Source: Panicum virgatum
Taxonomy: Eukaryota; Streptophyta; Magnoliopsida; Poales; Poaceae
DNA length: 64,000 bases
Direction: 5' to 3'
Assembly: GCF_016808335.1 (NCBI RefSeq)
Contig: NC_053142.1
Coordinates: 972,541-1,036,540, forward strand
Shown here: in pieces, positions 1 to 9,245 of the stretch
How the letters are laid out: the number at the start of each line of letters is the position of its first letter
Numbering within the stretch: the stretch's first letter is position 1
Notes under the pieces: generated by a model
Seen by the model: the letters and a program-made list of their open reading frames with translations, nothing else
The model's database searches: none
What the model was told of the DNA's origin: nothing
Made by a program: the position numbers and the translations under genes

Positions 1-3000
1 TCTGCACAAGCCTCAACTGATGCATGTAGCCCCATAGGTAAGATCTACGCAGCGTTGAGTTAATTATTTGTGCCCTTGTACCCTTCCGTACGACCGGAAG
101 CACCTGTCTAAAGTCACCTCCAAAGACAATCGTCTTTCCACCAAACGGTAAACCAGGCTTATCCATGTCTCTCATGCTCTTATCAAGTGCCTCAATTGCT
201 TGTCTTTTTGTCATCGTGGCTTCATCCCACAATATAAGTGAAGCACGACGAAGAAGTGTTGCCGTCCCACTTTGCTTGGTAAAGTTACACACACCACCGT
301 CTTGTATGCTAAGTGGAATTTTGAATCTTGAATGTGCAGTTCTACCTCCAGGCATGATGGAAGCAGCTACACCGGACGTTGCAGTAGCTATCGCTATATT
401 TCCATTGCTCCGAACTCTGGCTAGCATTGCATTGTATAGGAATGTCTTTCCTGTTCCTCCGGGGCCGTCAACAAAGAAAACACCTCCAGTACCACTATCG
501 ACGGATGCTAATATAGTGTCATAAGCATGCCTTTGTTCACGATTGAGGTATGACACAGCTGATAGGTGTTCATTGTCTAATTCAATATTGGTCTCCTCAA
601 ATATTTCCCGTACCACACCAGACATGTCGTCATTTGAGCCAGAAATCTCTGGAAGAGGGAATAATGTTATATCCTTACCCATCGACTGGAGGATATTTCT
701 AATATCTATCAACACCATCTGTTGTACTGCATTTGAATCGCTTTGGCCCCGCTGGAAGTCATCAGACATTGCTTGTAAGTGCTTATCCCAGAGACCTCGC
801 ACATTGCTAGGCTCACAGAAGACCAAAATCGTAGCAAACAACCTTCGGAGAGACGAAGGCATATGGAAAACTTCAGCCTCAGTCAAGCATTCATCGATGC
901 TACTATCTGCCTCAATAAGACCTCTTTTCTCAGCAGCCTCTCGGAAGGTAGGATAGACAATTCCTTCAAATGATCTTAGATGTTCGTATGAAGTCGGTCC
1001 TCGTACATGGTTCAGCAACACTCTTAGATAATATCTCTCCCCCTCAGCAGGATGTGCAGAAATGATCCGTCCAACCTGTGTTCGCTGCTGTCTTGGTTTC
1101 CGTTTCTTCGGCCTACTCTCCCAAACTGCATGTTCTGGAAACTCTCTATATAGTAGGGTTCGAGCCCATGGGAATTCTTGGTTTGCCTTAAAGAACTGAG
1201 TTAACATTGATTTCTCAACACCCTGTGCTTCCAAAACATTACGCACATCGGCATTCTCATTGTAGGAAACAAGATGCATGCCTGGAAGATGAAGTTGTAG
1301 CTGTAGACCGGGGGGTGAGATACCATTTAGATCAAACCCATATATTCTCCATAATGCCTCCTGGGGGCCCACCCATCTAGCATCTCTGAAATTTTCTATC
1401 TCGTTAATCTCCTGATTGCCATCTGCATCATTTACAGACACGGATGCCATATCGTGGCCCTTATAGATGTACTTGTAAAGGTATTTCACAGCTTGAATGC
1501 TCGAGCAAACCTCAACATTCAAGTGACAATCATACCTTCTCAATAGCTTCGGACAATAAGGCACGACCCACCTATTGTCCATGTCATGTCCTCTAACTAA
1601 TTCTGTCTCTCCATCCTCCCTTCTTCTATATATTGGGTAAGAGTCCTTCCCTTGGAGAGTTGTGGTCTGAAACTGGCGTGGATAATGGCACTTGCATTGA
1701 CCATCTCTCATACAGGGGCTACGTCTATTTAAAGAACCACATGGCCCATGCATCATGTGTTTGGCAACCATTTCACGAAGCTGGGGATACTTGTCCTTAT
1801 TTGGAAGCTCCGCCGAGATAACAGCATCGTACTGTTCTGGGCTTGTTAGTTTGTAGGGGGATTGCATTATAAGGAGGAAGTGTGCATGTGGCAAACCCCT
1901 TTTCTGGAACTCAATGACATGAACTTGTGCTGCCACAACCCCAAGGATGTGTTTATGGAATAGCTGGTGTTTGAGGTCTTCTAATTTGGCTTTAAATACT
2001 TGCACACAAGATCCGGTCGGTCCTGTGGTGTCTGGCCCGGTTCAAGCTCTCTAACTATTTCTTCCCAGTTAGGATTACAAGTCATAGTGAGAAAGAAATC
2101 TGGTTTTCCATACTTTTGCACCAAGGCCATAGCATCCATGTATCTCCGTCTCATATCCCTTCCTCCACCAATAAATGATGCCGGTAGCACCCATCTTTTG
2201 CCAATTCTACGTGCTCGAACCTCTCCAGCACATAAAGTGTCAACTAAGCCCTGGTACAGATCAGCTCGTATTCTCGATTGGTTGTGAAGGATATAGTTGA
2301 GCCGTGTTGTTTCAAGCTTGATATATGTATCCACAGCGAACTGCTGGAATAGACGCTTACCATGCAAGATGGTGTTGAATATACCACGGCGCATCTGGAA
2401 TTTGTAGCAATAGTATTCGCGCATCGTGACGCACAACTGGCTATTAGTGTCTGTTAATGATAAAGATGCATGCGGTTAGTTAATTATTGGATCGGATCAA
2501 GAGTTGAAATCATCCGAAAAAATAAGGCAATTTATCACATAACGTACCTGGATTGTTAGGTTGTGTGGACGGCCTAATGACCTGGCCAGGATTAACACCA
2601 ACCTTTGGTATTTCTGGATGCCACCCAAGCTCGCCCCTAGGAAAGAAGAGAGGGTATGACAAAGGGTCATAACATCCATGATGAGGCTTGATGGAGTAAC
2701 ATCTATTATCGTTGCCAAACAGGGTTATGCCACGGTCAATATGTTGGTAAATCTCATTCCCCTCAACCCATACAGCGGCCACCTCTGACGTCAATGGTGC
2801 ATTGTAGGTTCTCTGGTCTAGTTTGTAGTCAGTATTAAGGAAAATACGACACTCATCCATGTTCTCGACCTGTCCTAAGCTCCTAAATGTTTCAGAGTAA
2901 GGGTTGGCTCTTAGTATATCCACCAAACTCGCAATGATAGAACGGTCTCTTGCTTGGAACAACTCAAATCGAGCCTTTCGAAAACGATGTGAAAGGCTAG

Positions 3001-3202
3001 GGTCATCATCGTAGAAGTATAGTTGCAAGTGGCTTGAATTCTCATCTCTTTTTCCAAAGGAGTGTAGGTTGTGGTAAATTTGTCCATTCGCTTTGAAGGT
3101 ATATACTCCATCTCTTGCGCTTGCAAGGTTTTGGTCGTAATCACAAGCAAAGGTTGTGAACGAAAAATGTCCATTGAACCATCTTGTATGATCTTGGAAA
3201 TG
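1..3202 (-). pseudogene. Helitron Rep/helicase, central and C-terminal part
   Basis: This encodes the HUH endonuclease (Rep) and PIF1-like helicase that drives Helitron rolling-circle transposition. Minus-strand reading from 3202 continues the frame cut by the gypsy insertion. A likely 97-bp GT-AG intron (2547-2451) separates it from the Rep exon. The Rep two-histidine motif GLPHAH is encoded near 1885, the tyrosine motif KYLYKYIYKG near 1465, Walker A GPGGTGKT near 455 and Walker B LWDEA near 215. The last four share one frame (codon 5' base = 1 mod 3) that runs to the window edge. The preceding Rep stretch, ending in TMTCNPNW and then a stop at 1981, is in another frame, so a one-base indel lies near 2005. 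The rest of the helicase lies outside the window. The family assignment is secure; the gene is non-functional here. Confidence 0.88.
3198..3202. repeat. Target-site duplication AAATG (left)
   Basis: The five bases AAATG directly precede the left LTR and are repeated exactly at 17286-17290 after the right LTR. A 5-bp duplication is standard for Ty3/gypsy integration. Joining the flanks restores a continuous Helitron reading frame. Confidence 0.95.
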
Positions 3203-6200
3203 TGTAACACCCCTGTGTTAATCGTCTCGCTAATCACGAGTTAACTCGCTAATCGTGGACTCAAATTTGTCGTTAGCGTTTACCGAGTCCGCGATTTAAT
3301 CTTTGTCTTAGCCGTTTTCGATCTTATTTTTGTCATCGATCCGAGCTCCAAATCGACTTTCGCCCAAAACGAAAGTTGTAGATCTCCTTTTCCTCTACAA
3401 CTTTTATTTTGGCCAAATTTTGTGTTCCCATATCAAATTTTGAGTTTTGGCCGGTCAAAAACTGGTCAAAATCATTCGAAATGAATCTCTGGGCATCACT
3501 GTGCTTCTCCTGTTCGTCTACTGTGCTCGTCCGACGCCATACCGCTGCTGTGGCCGCCGGCGAGCGACGCCACGCGTCGGCAATCGCGCCCCGGCGCCGC
3601 TCTTCTCCTCGCGGACGCCCTGGAAGCTTCCCTGCGAGTCTCCTTTCCTCTTCGTTCGAGCTCGCGTGCACGATGAGCCGAGCAGAGCGAGCAGAGCTCG
3701 TTGCACCAGCCGTTCCTCGCCGTCCCGCCGCGAACCCTTCGCGCCCGAGCTCCCTAGCCTCACCCGCACCTCTGTAGCACCTTCCCGGCCTCGTTTGAGC
3801 CGTTGCCCGGCCGGAATCGAAGCCACCACCGCAGACCACCGCGAGCCGACCGCCGGAGTTCGCCCTCTCGCCGACGAACCACCTCCGCCGCTCCTCGAGC
3901 CGATTGAAGGTAGCTACAAGCTTCCCTATTCCCTACTCATCCTCTCCGACCGTCTTCCCGGGTGAATCCACCGCCCCCGTGCCGCAGCGCCGCCGCGCCG
4001 CCATGGCAGCGCCGCCGCCACCGCGCGCACGCCGCGGGGCCGCTCCGGTGCGTGCCCGCCCGTGCCGCCGCGAGCCCTAGGGCTGCCTGGGGCCACTGGC
4101 CCTCACCCGCACCACCGCGCCGCCAGTTCGACCCGCCGCCGGTGGGGAACGCCTGCGCCGCCGCGCGCCCCGGCTTGCGCCACCACGGGCCGCCGCGCGC
4201 ACGCGCCCCCTCCCTCTGCGCCTTCCCACGCACGCCCCTGGCCCCGCCCGTTCCGGCCGTGGGGTCCCGCCGCAGTGCCGCCGGTCGGCGACCCCCCCCC
4301 CTCCGCCGGCGGGGAGCGCCGCCGCAGGGCCGCCTGGCCGCGCGCTGGCCCGCGCGGGGCAGAGCAGAGGAAGGGGGGAAAGCGGGGCTGGGCCGGCGCC
4401 CACAGCCATGTGGGGCCCGGCTGTCAGCCTCCCCCCCTTTTTATTGTTTTTTTTTAGTTATTTAGTTAAATTTAGCTGAAACCTTCCAAAATTTGTAGAA
4501 AATTCACAGAAAAATGCGAAAAATGTCAAACCAATTTTGTTAGGTTTCTAAAATCTTGATCTTCAGAGGAAAAAATGCTTGATCATGCACTTTGTTACTG
4601 TTACCCCCGGTTAGTATTTGTTTTGTGCTTGAGCTAGTTTATTTAGTACCGCTTTTTCTGTTACTCTAAAAATTATGAAAAATTTGCAGTGGCCTTATCC
4701 TTGCATGTGTAATCCACTGTAAAAGTTTCAGATGCATGGCTTATGTGTATGGTTGTGGATCTGTTAGTGTTGTTTTCCTTTTTCTAGGGCTAAAGAGGTG
4801 TTTTTCTATATCAGTTAATGCTGGAAACTTTTGGGTGGCATGCTTTACTGCTTCTCGTTAAGTTGTTAAATTTTAGTTGCTAGATCATGTATGCATGTTA
4901 GGTTTTTACTTATGATTTATTCCTAGCCATGCTCTTTCCTTTTTAAGTGTTGTTAGTTAAGTGTTGCATACAGGTGTAACTTAGCAAGGCTAGTTTTGTT
5001 CACTCCATGCTGCCCTGGTAGTTGTTGTTTGGAAAGAAAACACTTCAGGCTAAATGTTTGAACTTTGATTTCGCATCATAAGCTCCCATGCTTTGCGCTG
5101 AGTTCTAATTTGTTGCATGGCATATTTTATTCGTGTAGACGCCACGAACGACGCTGTCCACGAGCTAATTGCTGAGCCGGTCCAGGAGCCACGAGCAGGA
5201 GAGCAGCAGGAGGTCGCCGTTGAGCACGCTCCAGCAGATTTTGTTAACCCCGCTGACCTGCAAGGCAAGCCCCGGAGCATAAACCATAATTTAAAATTAT
5301 TCAATGTTTATTTAAGTATTGTGCATTTATGTTCTAGGAGTTGAATGGAACCATAGTATGCATGTTTTCCCTAGGTACCGTGGGCCTATACTAGTATGCA
5401 GGTGTCGATAGAAATGCTTTGCTAAATAGGATTTCGGTAGAAGTCGAGTGATTACTGTCACTCGCGAGTTTAGGATCTTGATCCCTTAGCTTTGGCTTGA
5501 AATGAATTGTTGAGTAAAGATAAATGGAGGACCGGGCGGAAATGAGTTGGTTTGGTAAGGAATGGATGGAAAGTAAGCTCCGCCTGTGTCGATTGAGGAC
5601 CGTACCGTTGTTGGCCCTGATGACCGAGTTTGAACAGTACTAACCACATACCGGAAGTAGGAGGTAGTCGAAACCGGTAAGCTGTGTACCACATTACAGC
5701 GGTGATTTGAATTCCGCCATGCTACGCTGGGCGTGGGAGTTTGGCGGGTGTTGGATAGGATGCCGCCTCTGGGTTCTCCGGGAGTTCACCGCGAGGGGCC
5801 CATCACCTGGGTTTTAGCAGGCGTAGTTCAGATGCCGTGGTAATGTGGGAACAGTTGACGCGCATGGCCCGACGGGGCTTACATGTGTCGTGTGAGTTAG
5901 GTCCACCTTGCAAGGTTAAATCGGATCGATTCGCCGTCTCTCTCGGTTAAGAGAACCTTGGTCACTGCGTCACATCGTAGTAAGAAGTGAAATAAGTATT
6001 GAAAGGTAGCGATGGAATGTTGTATCTGTTGTTCTAAAGATAATCTGTTCTACCATGTGTGTTTTAGAGGAATAGGCGAACTTAGTAATACTTGGTATAC
6101 TAAACGGAGCTAAAATATTGAAAGTAAGGATTCACTTCTAGCAGCTTTTCAGCAAAAGAACTTCAGAGCCAAAAAGCTTTGCATGTCTAGTTAATGGGCT

Positions 6201-6748
6201 AAGTATACCCAGAGTCGGGTAAGCCTTGCTGAGTATTAGTATACTCAGGGTTGTTGTTGTAACCCTTCTGAGCAGGTTGTGTCCCTGCGGACTTCGAGGA
6301 GATCTGTGCGTCCTGGATTGGACAGCCGCTCCCTCCAGGTTGGACCGTCGAGTGGGCCCCGTCTTCCCCGTGAAGATTGGGCAGGTTGGCGTCACATCGG
6401 TGGGCAGGATGTGGAGCTCACCTTTTATCGTCGTCGTAGCTATCGTATTGTATTTCGAACTCAGTTTTAAACTTCCGCTGTGCGTTTGAACTCTGTTGTT
6501 TGTATTTAAGACTGTTATGTAAAACCTGTGTTGTAAATTATTTTGAAGATTTCTGTATGCTAGTAACACCTGTGCTCGTCTTCGTACGGGTTCTAAGTGC
6601 AATTGTGATCCTGGAGTATAGTAGTTTAATCGGGATTTTACCCGACAGCCTGTCAGGTTACACCGTTTTAAGTGCACAATAACTGGATTAAGTATTAAGA
6701 TGATGGTTAGTGCATTTAAGCCGGTTTAATTTGGACGGTGCTGCTACA
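3203..6748 (+). repeat. 5' LTR of gypsy element 1
   Basis: A 3546-bp LTR starting TGTAACACC and ending TACA. Its parts are an inverted repeat at 3372-3404 (arms AAAGTTGTAGA/TCTACAACTTT), a very GC-rich stretch at about 3530-4430, an AT-rich stretch, a short open frame at 5117-5280 ending in the block GGCAAGCCCCGGAGCAT, and a perfect 8-bp-stem hairpin at 6229-6248. The long open frames on both strands of the GC-rich part are compositional and not genes. Confidence 0.95.
5117..5280 (+). other. Short conserved open frame / candidate LTR exon
   Basis: An open frame from ATG 5117 encodes a short acidic peptide ending in GKPRSI. The left LTRs of gypsy element 2 (minus strand, about 49625-49444) encode a similarly placed acidic stretch ending in GKPRSM. 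The shared nucleotide block GGCAAGCCCCGGAGCAT (5264-5280) contains AAG/GCAAGC, a good match to GC-type 5' splice sites. Either a small peptide or a splice donor could explain the conservation, and splicing seems the likelier of the two. The right LTR carries the same segment near 15655-15820. Confidence 0.4.
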
Positions 6749-7794
6749 GCTGGTATCAGAGCTCTAAATTGCACTGGGGGTGATTACCTTGCAACGATTT
6801 TGGGTTTTTCGAAAAGTTGACGCTAGATGCGCTAAGGAATAGAATAGATAGTTCGTATGCCCTAATTATGTTTTATAAGTTAGGTGGCAACTAAGTATCT
6901 ATTTTATTCCAGCACTTCCAGCTTTTACTTTTTGTTAAACCTTATTTCGGTAACGACGCACCTACGCTGAGGTAAGCAAGGTAAGCATTCTGGTAGTCCT
7001 TAGAATAGCCCACGTGTTTCATACGTGCGCGGGTCCCGTATGTTGAGCATACGAGGAGGTGATAAGGCTCGATTCAAACGAGCCTGTCGCTATCTGCCGC
7101 CTGATATGGAGTGCGGATTTCATGTCGTGTGATTGTGATCACGGCCATTTCGTAAGGCAATGTTACGAGATGTAAACCTGTCATGCGGTTGGCCATGACC
7201 GTGACCCTTGGGACACGTCTACCCTTGGATGTCCCGTAAGGCGAGTGTACGGGAAGTGAATACGTTGTTATGACGTGTGCAGCGCTGCCCATTCAGCGTC
7301 GAACGTCTGGGTGCCATCTCTATAGTGGATGGTAATGTATGTGTGAATATGTGGGAAACTGCATATGCGTTACCCGTGTGGCGTAGGACACATGGGGGCC
7401 GTTCGTGTGTGCTGGCACGAAGGGTCCAGAAATGGATATTATATCAGTCTCTGTGTTCTTCTGCAGGAAACTAACCACGTAAGCGCGTTTAACATCCTTG
7501 ATCGTAGGAACGACTAGTCTATATATAGGGAGAGAACGTAATTGTGCCACCGATTGCTCTCGTATACCATATTTTGGTACTTGTTTGGGTGAGAAACGCT
7601 AGAACGTGGCATGCATCTTGCATTCCTGGGTTGTTGTTTATTTTTGTTACCTTCGGTTGCGCTTCACAGAAATTTATTTGGATCACCATGTTTTTACTAT
7701 GTGTTCTTAAAAATTTATTTGTGTTGCGTTGCCAAGTTTTAAACCTGTTTCTTTTGAAAACTGTCACTTACGTCAGCGCTATGTGTTCTTACAG
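6749..7794 (+). other. Untranslated leader of gypsy element 1
   Basis: About 1 kb between the PBS and orf0 with no supportable gene. It contains short repeated phrases around GTAAGGC and TGTCCCGTAAGGC (about 7150-7250) and ends in a pyrimidine-rich CTTACAG immediately before the orf0 ATG, which resembles a 3' splice site. Confidence 0.6.
6751..6762 (+). other. Primer binding site (tRNA-iMet type)
   Basis: TGGTATCAGAGC lies two bases after the 5' LTR end. It matches the initiator-tRNA-Met complement used by many plant LTR elements to prime minus-strand DNA synthesis. Confidence 0.92.
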
Positions 7795-8673
7795 ATGGCT
7801 AGCTTCACGCACGTGATCGTGGACGCTGAGGGTTGGGCGCACTCCAGTGCCCTCCACACCGGCCACTTTCCTCGTCTGCTGTGGCAGATGCTCAGGGCGT
7901 TTGACTACACTGAGCCCCCACAGTACTCCGGACACGAGTCTAGCTTGCTGGGCACCGAGCGCTGTCAGATGATTGTGAAGATTCCTGCTTGCCCCGCTCG
8001 CTTGGATTGGGACTCGTGGCAGCTCACTGTTTATGGTAGGAAGCTGGCAGACTCTTGGGAGATTGCAGCTAGGAGGGCCATTGAGGAGTTCTCAGAGAAG
8101 CATAATGCAGAGGTGATAGATACTCCTTACAGTGTGTTTCCTCTGAAGGATGAGACCACTCAGGCCTATGCAGATCGGGTTAACCGCAACCTGAACATCA
8201 TGATGCCCGACTACAGCGTCAGGACAGCACTCTCGTTCAGCTACTCCTCAGCTTTGAGCAACATGTATGAGCAGCTTCGTGAGGAGAATGCGATATGCAG
8301 GAGCAAGGCTCGAGAGGCTCACCTCCATGAGCAGCACATGATTGGTACCCAGGACAAGATCAAGACCCTGAAGGCCAAGTCTAGAGCAAGGAAGATCAGG
8401 ATTCAGGAGTTGCAGGAGGAGTTAGAGAACAGGACTCAGATGGTGCAGCACCTTGAGGGGCAGCTTCAGCAGGCCCAGGAGTGGATTGAGGACGCCCAGG
8501 CTCAGATGCAGGCAGCAGCAGAGATGGAGGCTGATGCAGCAGAGGAGGAGCCAGAAGAAGAAGAAGAGGAAGAGGACCCTGAGGAGATCGAGGGGAGTGT
8601 CTGGAGTCGAGTCGGGACCTGGGACTCCGTGAGGACGTGGATGGATAGTGTTGATTCTCCCCTTGCAGTGTAG
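7795..8673 (+). CDS. orf0: extra upstream ORF of gypsy element 1
   Basis: A 292-residue protein of unknown function encoded ahead of gag. The ATG at 7795 is chosen because it sits directly after a splice-acceptor-like CTTACAG and because the homologous ORF in element 2 starts at the matching place; the frame is open upstream to 7729. The N-terminal about 150 residues are globular-looking, with conserved His, Trp, Pro and Tyr positions (including LLWQML and PPQYSGHE). Residues about 160-250 are rich in Glu, Gln, Arg and Lys and look coiled-coil. Then follows a run of acidic residues (EEPEEEEEEEDPEE) and a short tail. Element 2 carries a divergent homologue of 291 residues at 58294-57419. No known enzymatic motif is visible. 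Extra ORFs in this position are reported in some rice gypsy elements; the role is unknown. Confidence 0.75.
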   Translation: MASFTHVIVDAEGWAHSSALHTGHFPRLLWQMLRAFDYTEPPQYSGHESSLLGTERCQMIVKIPACPARLDWDSWQLTVYGRKLADSWEIAARRAIEEFSEKHNAEVIDTPYSVFPLKDETTQAYADRVNRNLNIMMPDYSVRTALSFSYSSALSNMYEQLREENAICRSKAREAHLHEQHMIGTQDKIKTLKAKSRARKIRIQELQEELENRTQMVQHLEGQLQQAQEWIEDAQAQMQAAAEMEADAAEEEPEEEEEEEDPEEIEGSVWSRVGTWDSVRTWMDSVDSPLAV

Positions 8674-9245
8674 CCTAACTGTAGGATAGTTGGGTAGGAT
8701 GACCAACATAGAGCTTTAGGCTAACCTTGGGTTGAGAATTCTTTTGTGGCTCAGTAGTTCGAGTCATGTAGGATAACCCCTTGCTAGTGTGGTGTGTAGC
8801 CGGGTCGTGTAAGACCCCGTAGTGGTGTGTTGTAGGGTCGTTTGTGAACCCTTCTCCCATGTTAGTTTGTTGCCGTAGCACGGCTTGGGTTGTACTGAAC
8901 CTTGTTCCAGCTGAAGCAGCGTGGCTGCTTAATGTAAATTTTACTCCCGTAATGATCGTTTCTGTCGCTGTGTGAAATTTCAGCCATGAGTTGCGCTTCG
9001 ACCGTCTTCAAATCTGAAATTTTGTTGAGCGATGTTTAGTTTTGCATACGTAGAACTACTCTGGGCGAAACGTGTTGAGTTGAGGCGGTGGTCAATCGAA
9101 ACAAGCCATTTTAATTCCCTTGGTGAACCATATCGCGAGAGAAATGATTCATGCCGTGTGTTCATATTATATATGCACATTCTTTACTTGCATGGATTAG
9201 TCTTGCTAGCGAAATGGCTAACCAGGGGAATGATTATTTTTGCAG
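8674..9245 (+). other. orf0-gag spacer with 3' splice-site-like end
   Basis: No ORF is supported here. The spacer ends in a T-rich tract and TTTTTGCAG directly before the gag ATG at 9246. This matches a plant 3' splice site and suggests that gag-pol is translated from a spliced RNA in which orf0 has been removed. Confidence 0.5.

Noticed and set aside
3409..4465. Long overlapping ORFs in the GC-rich part of LTR 1
   Set aside because: Open on several frames and both strands, Pro/Arg/Ala-rich, and frameshifted between the two LTR copies; they reflect base composition.
6226..6489. 87-residue ORF repeated in both LTRs of element 1
   Set aside because: It starts at a non-ATG codon inside the conserved hairpin region and has no protein features; it is repeated only because the LTR is repeated.
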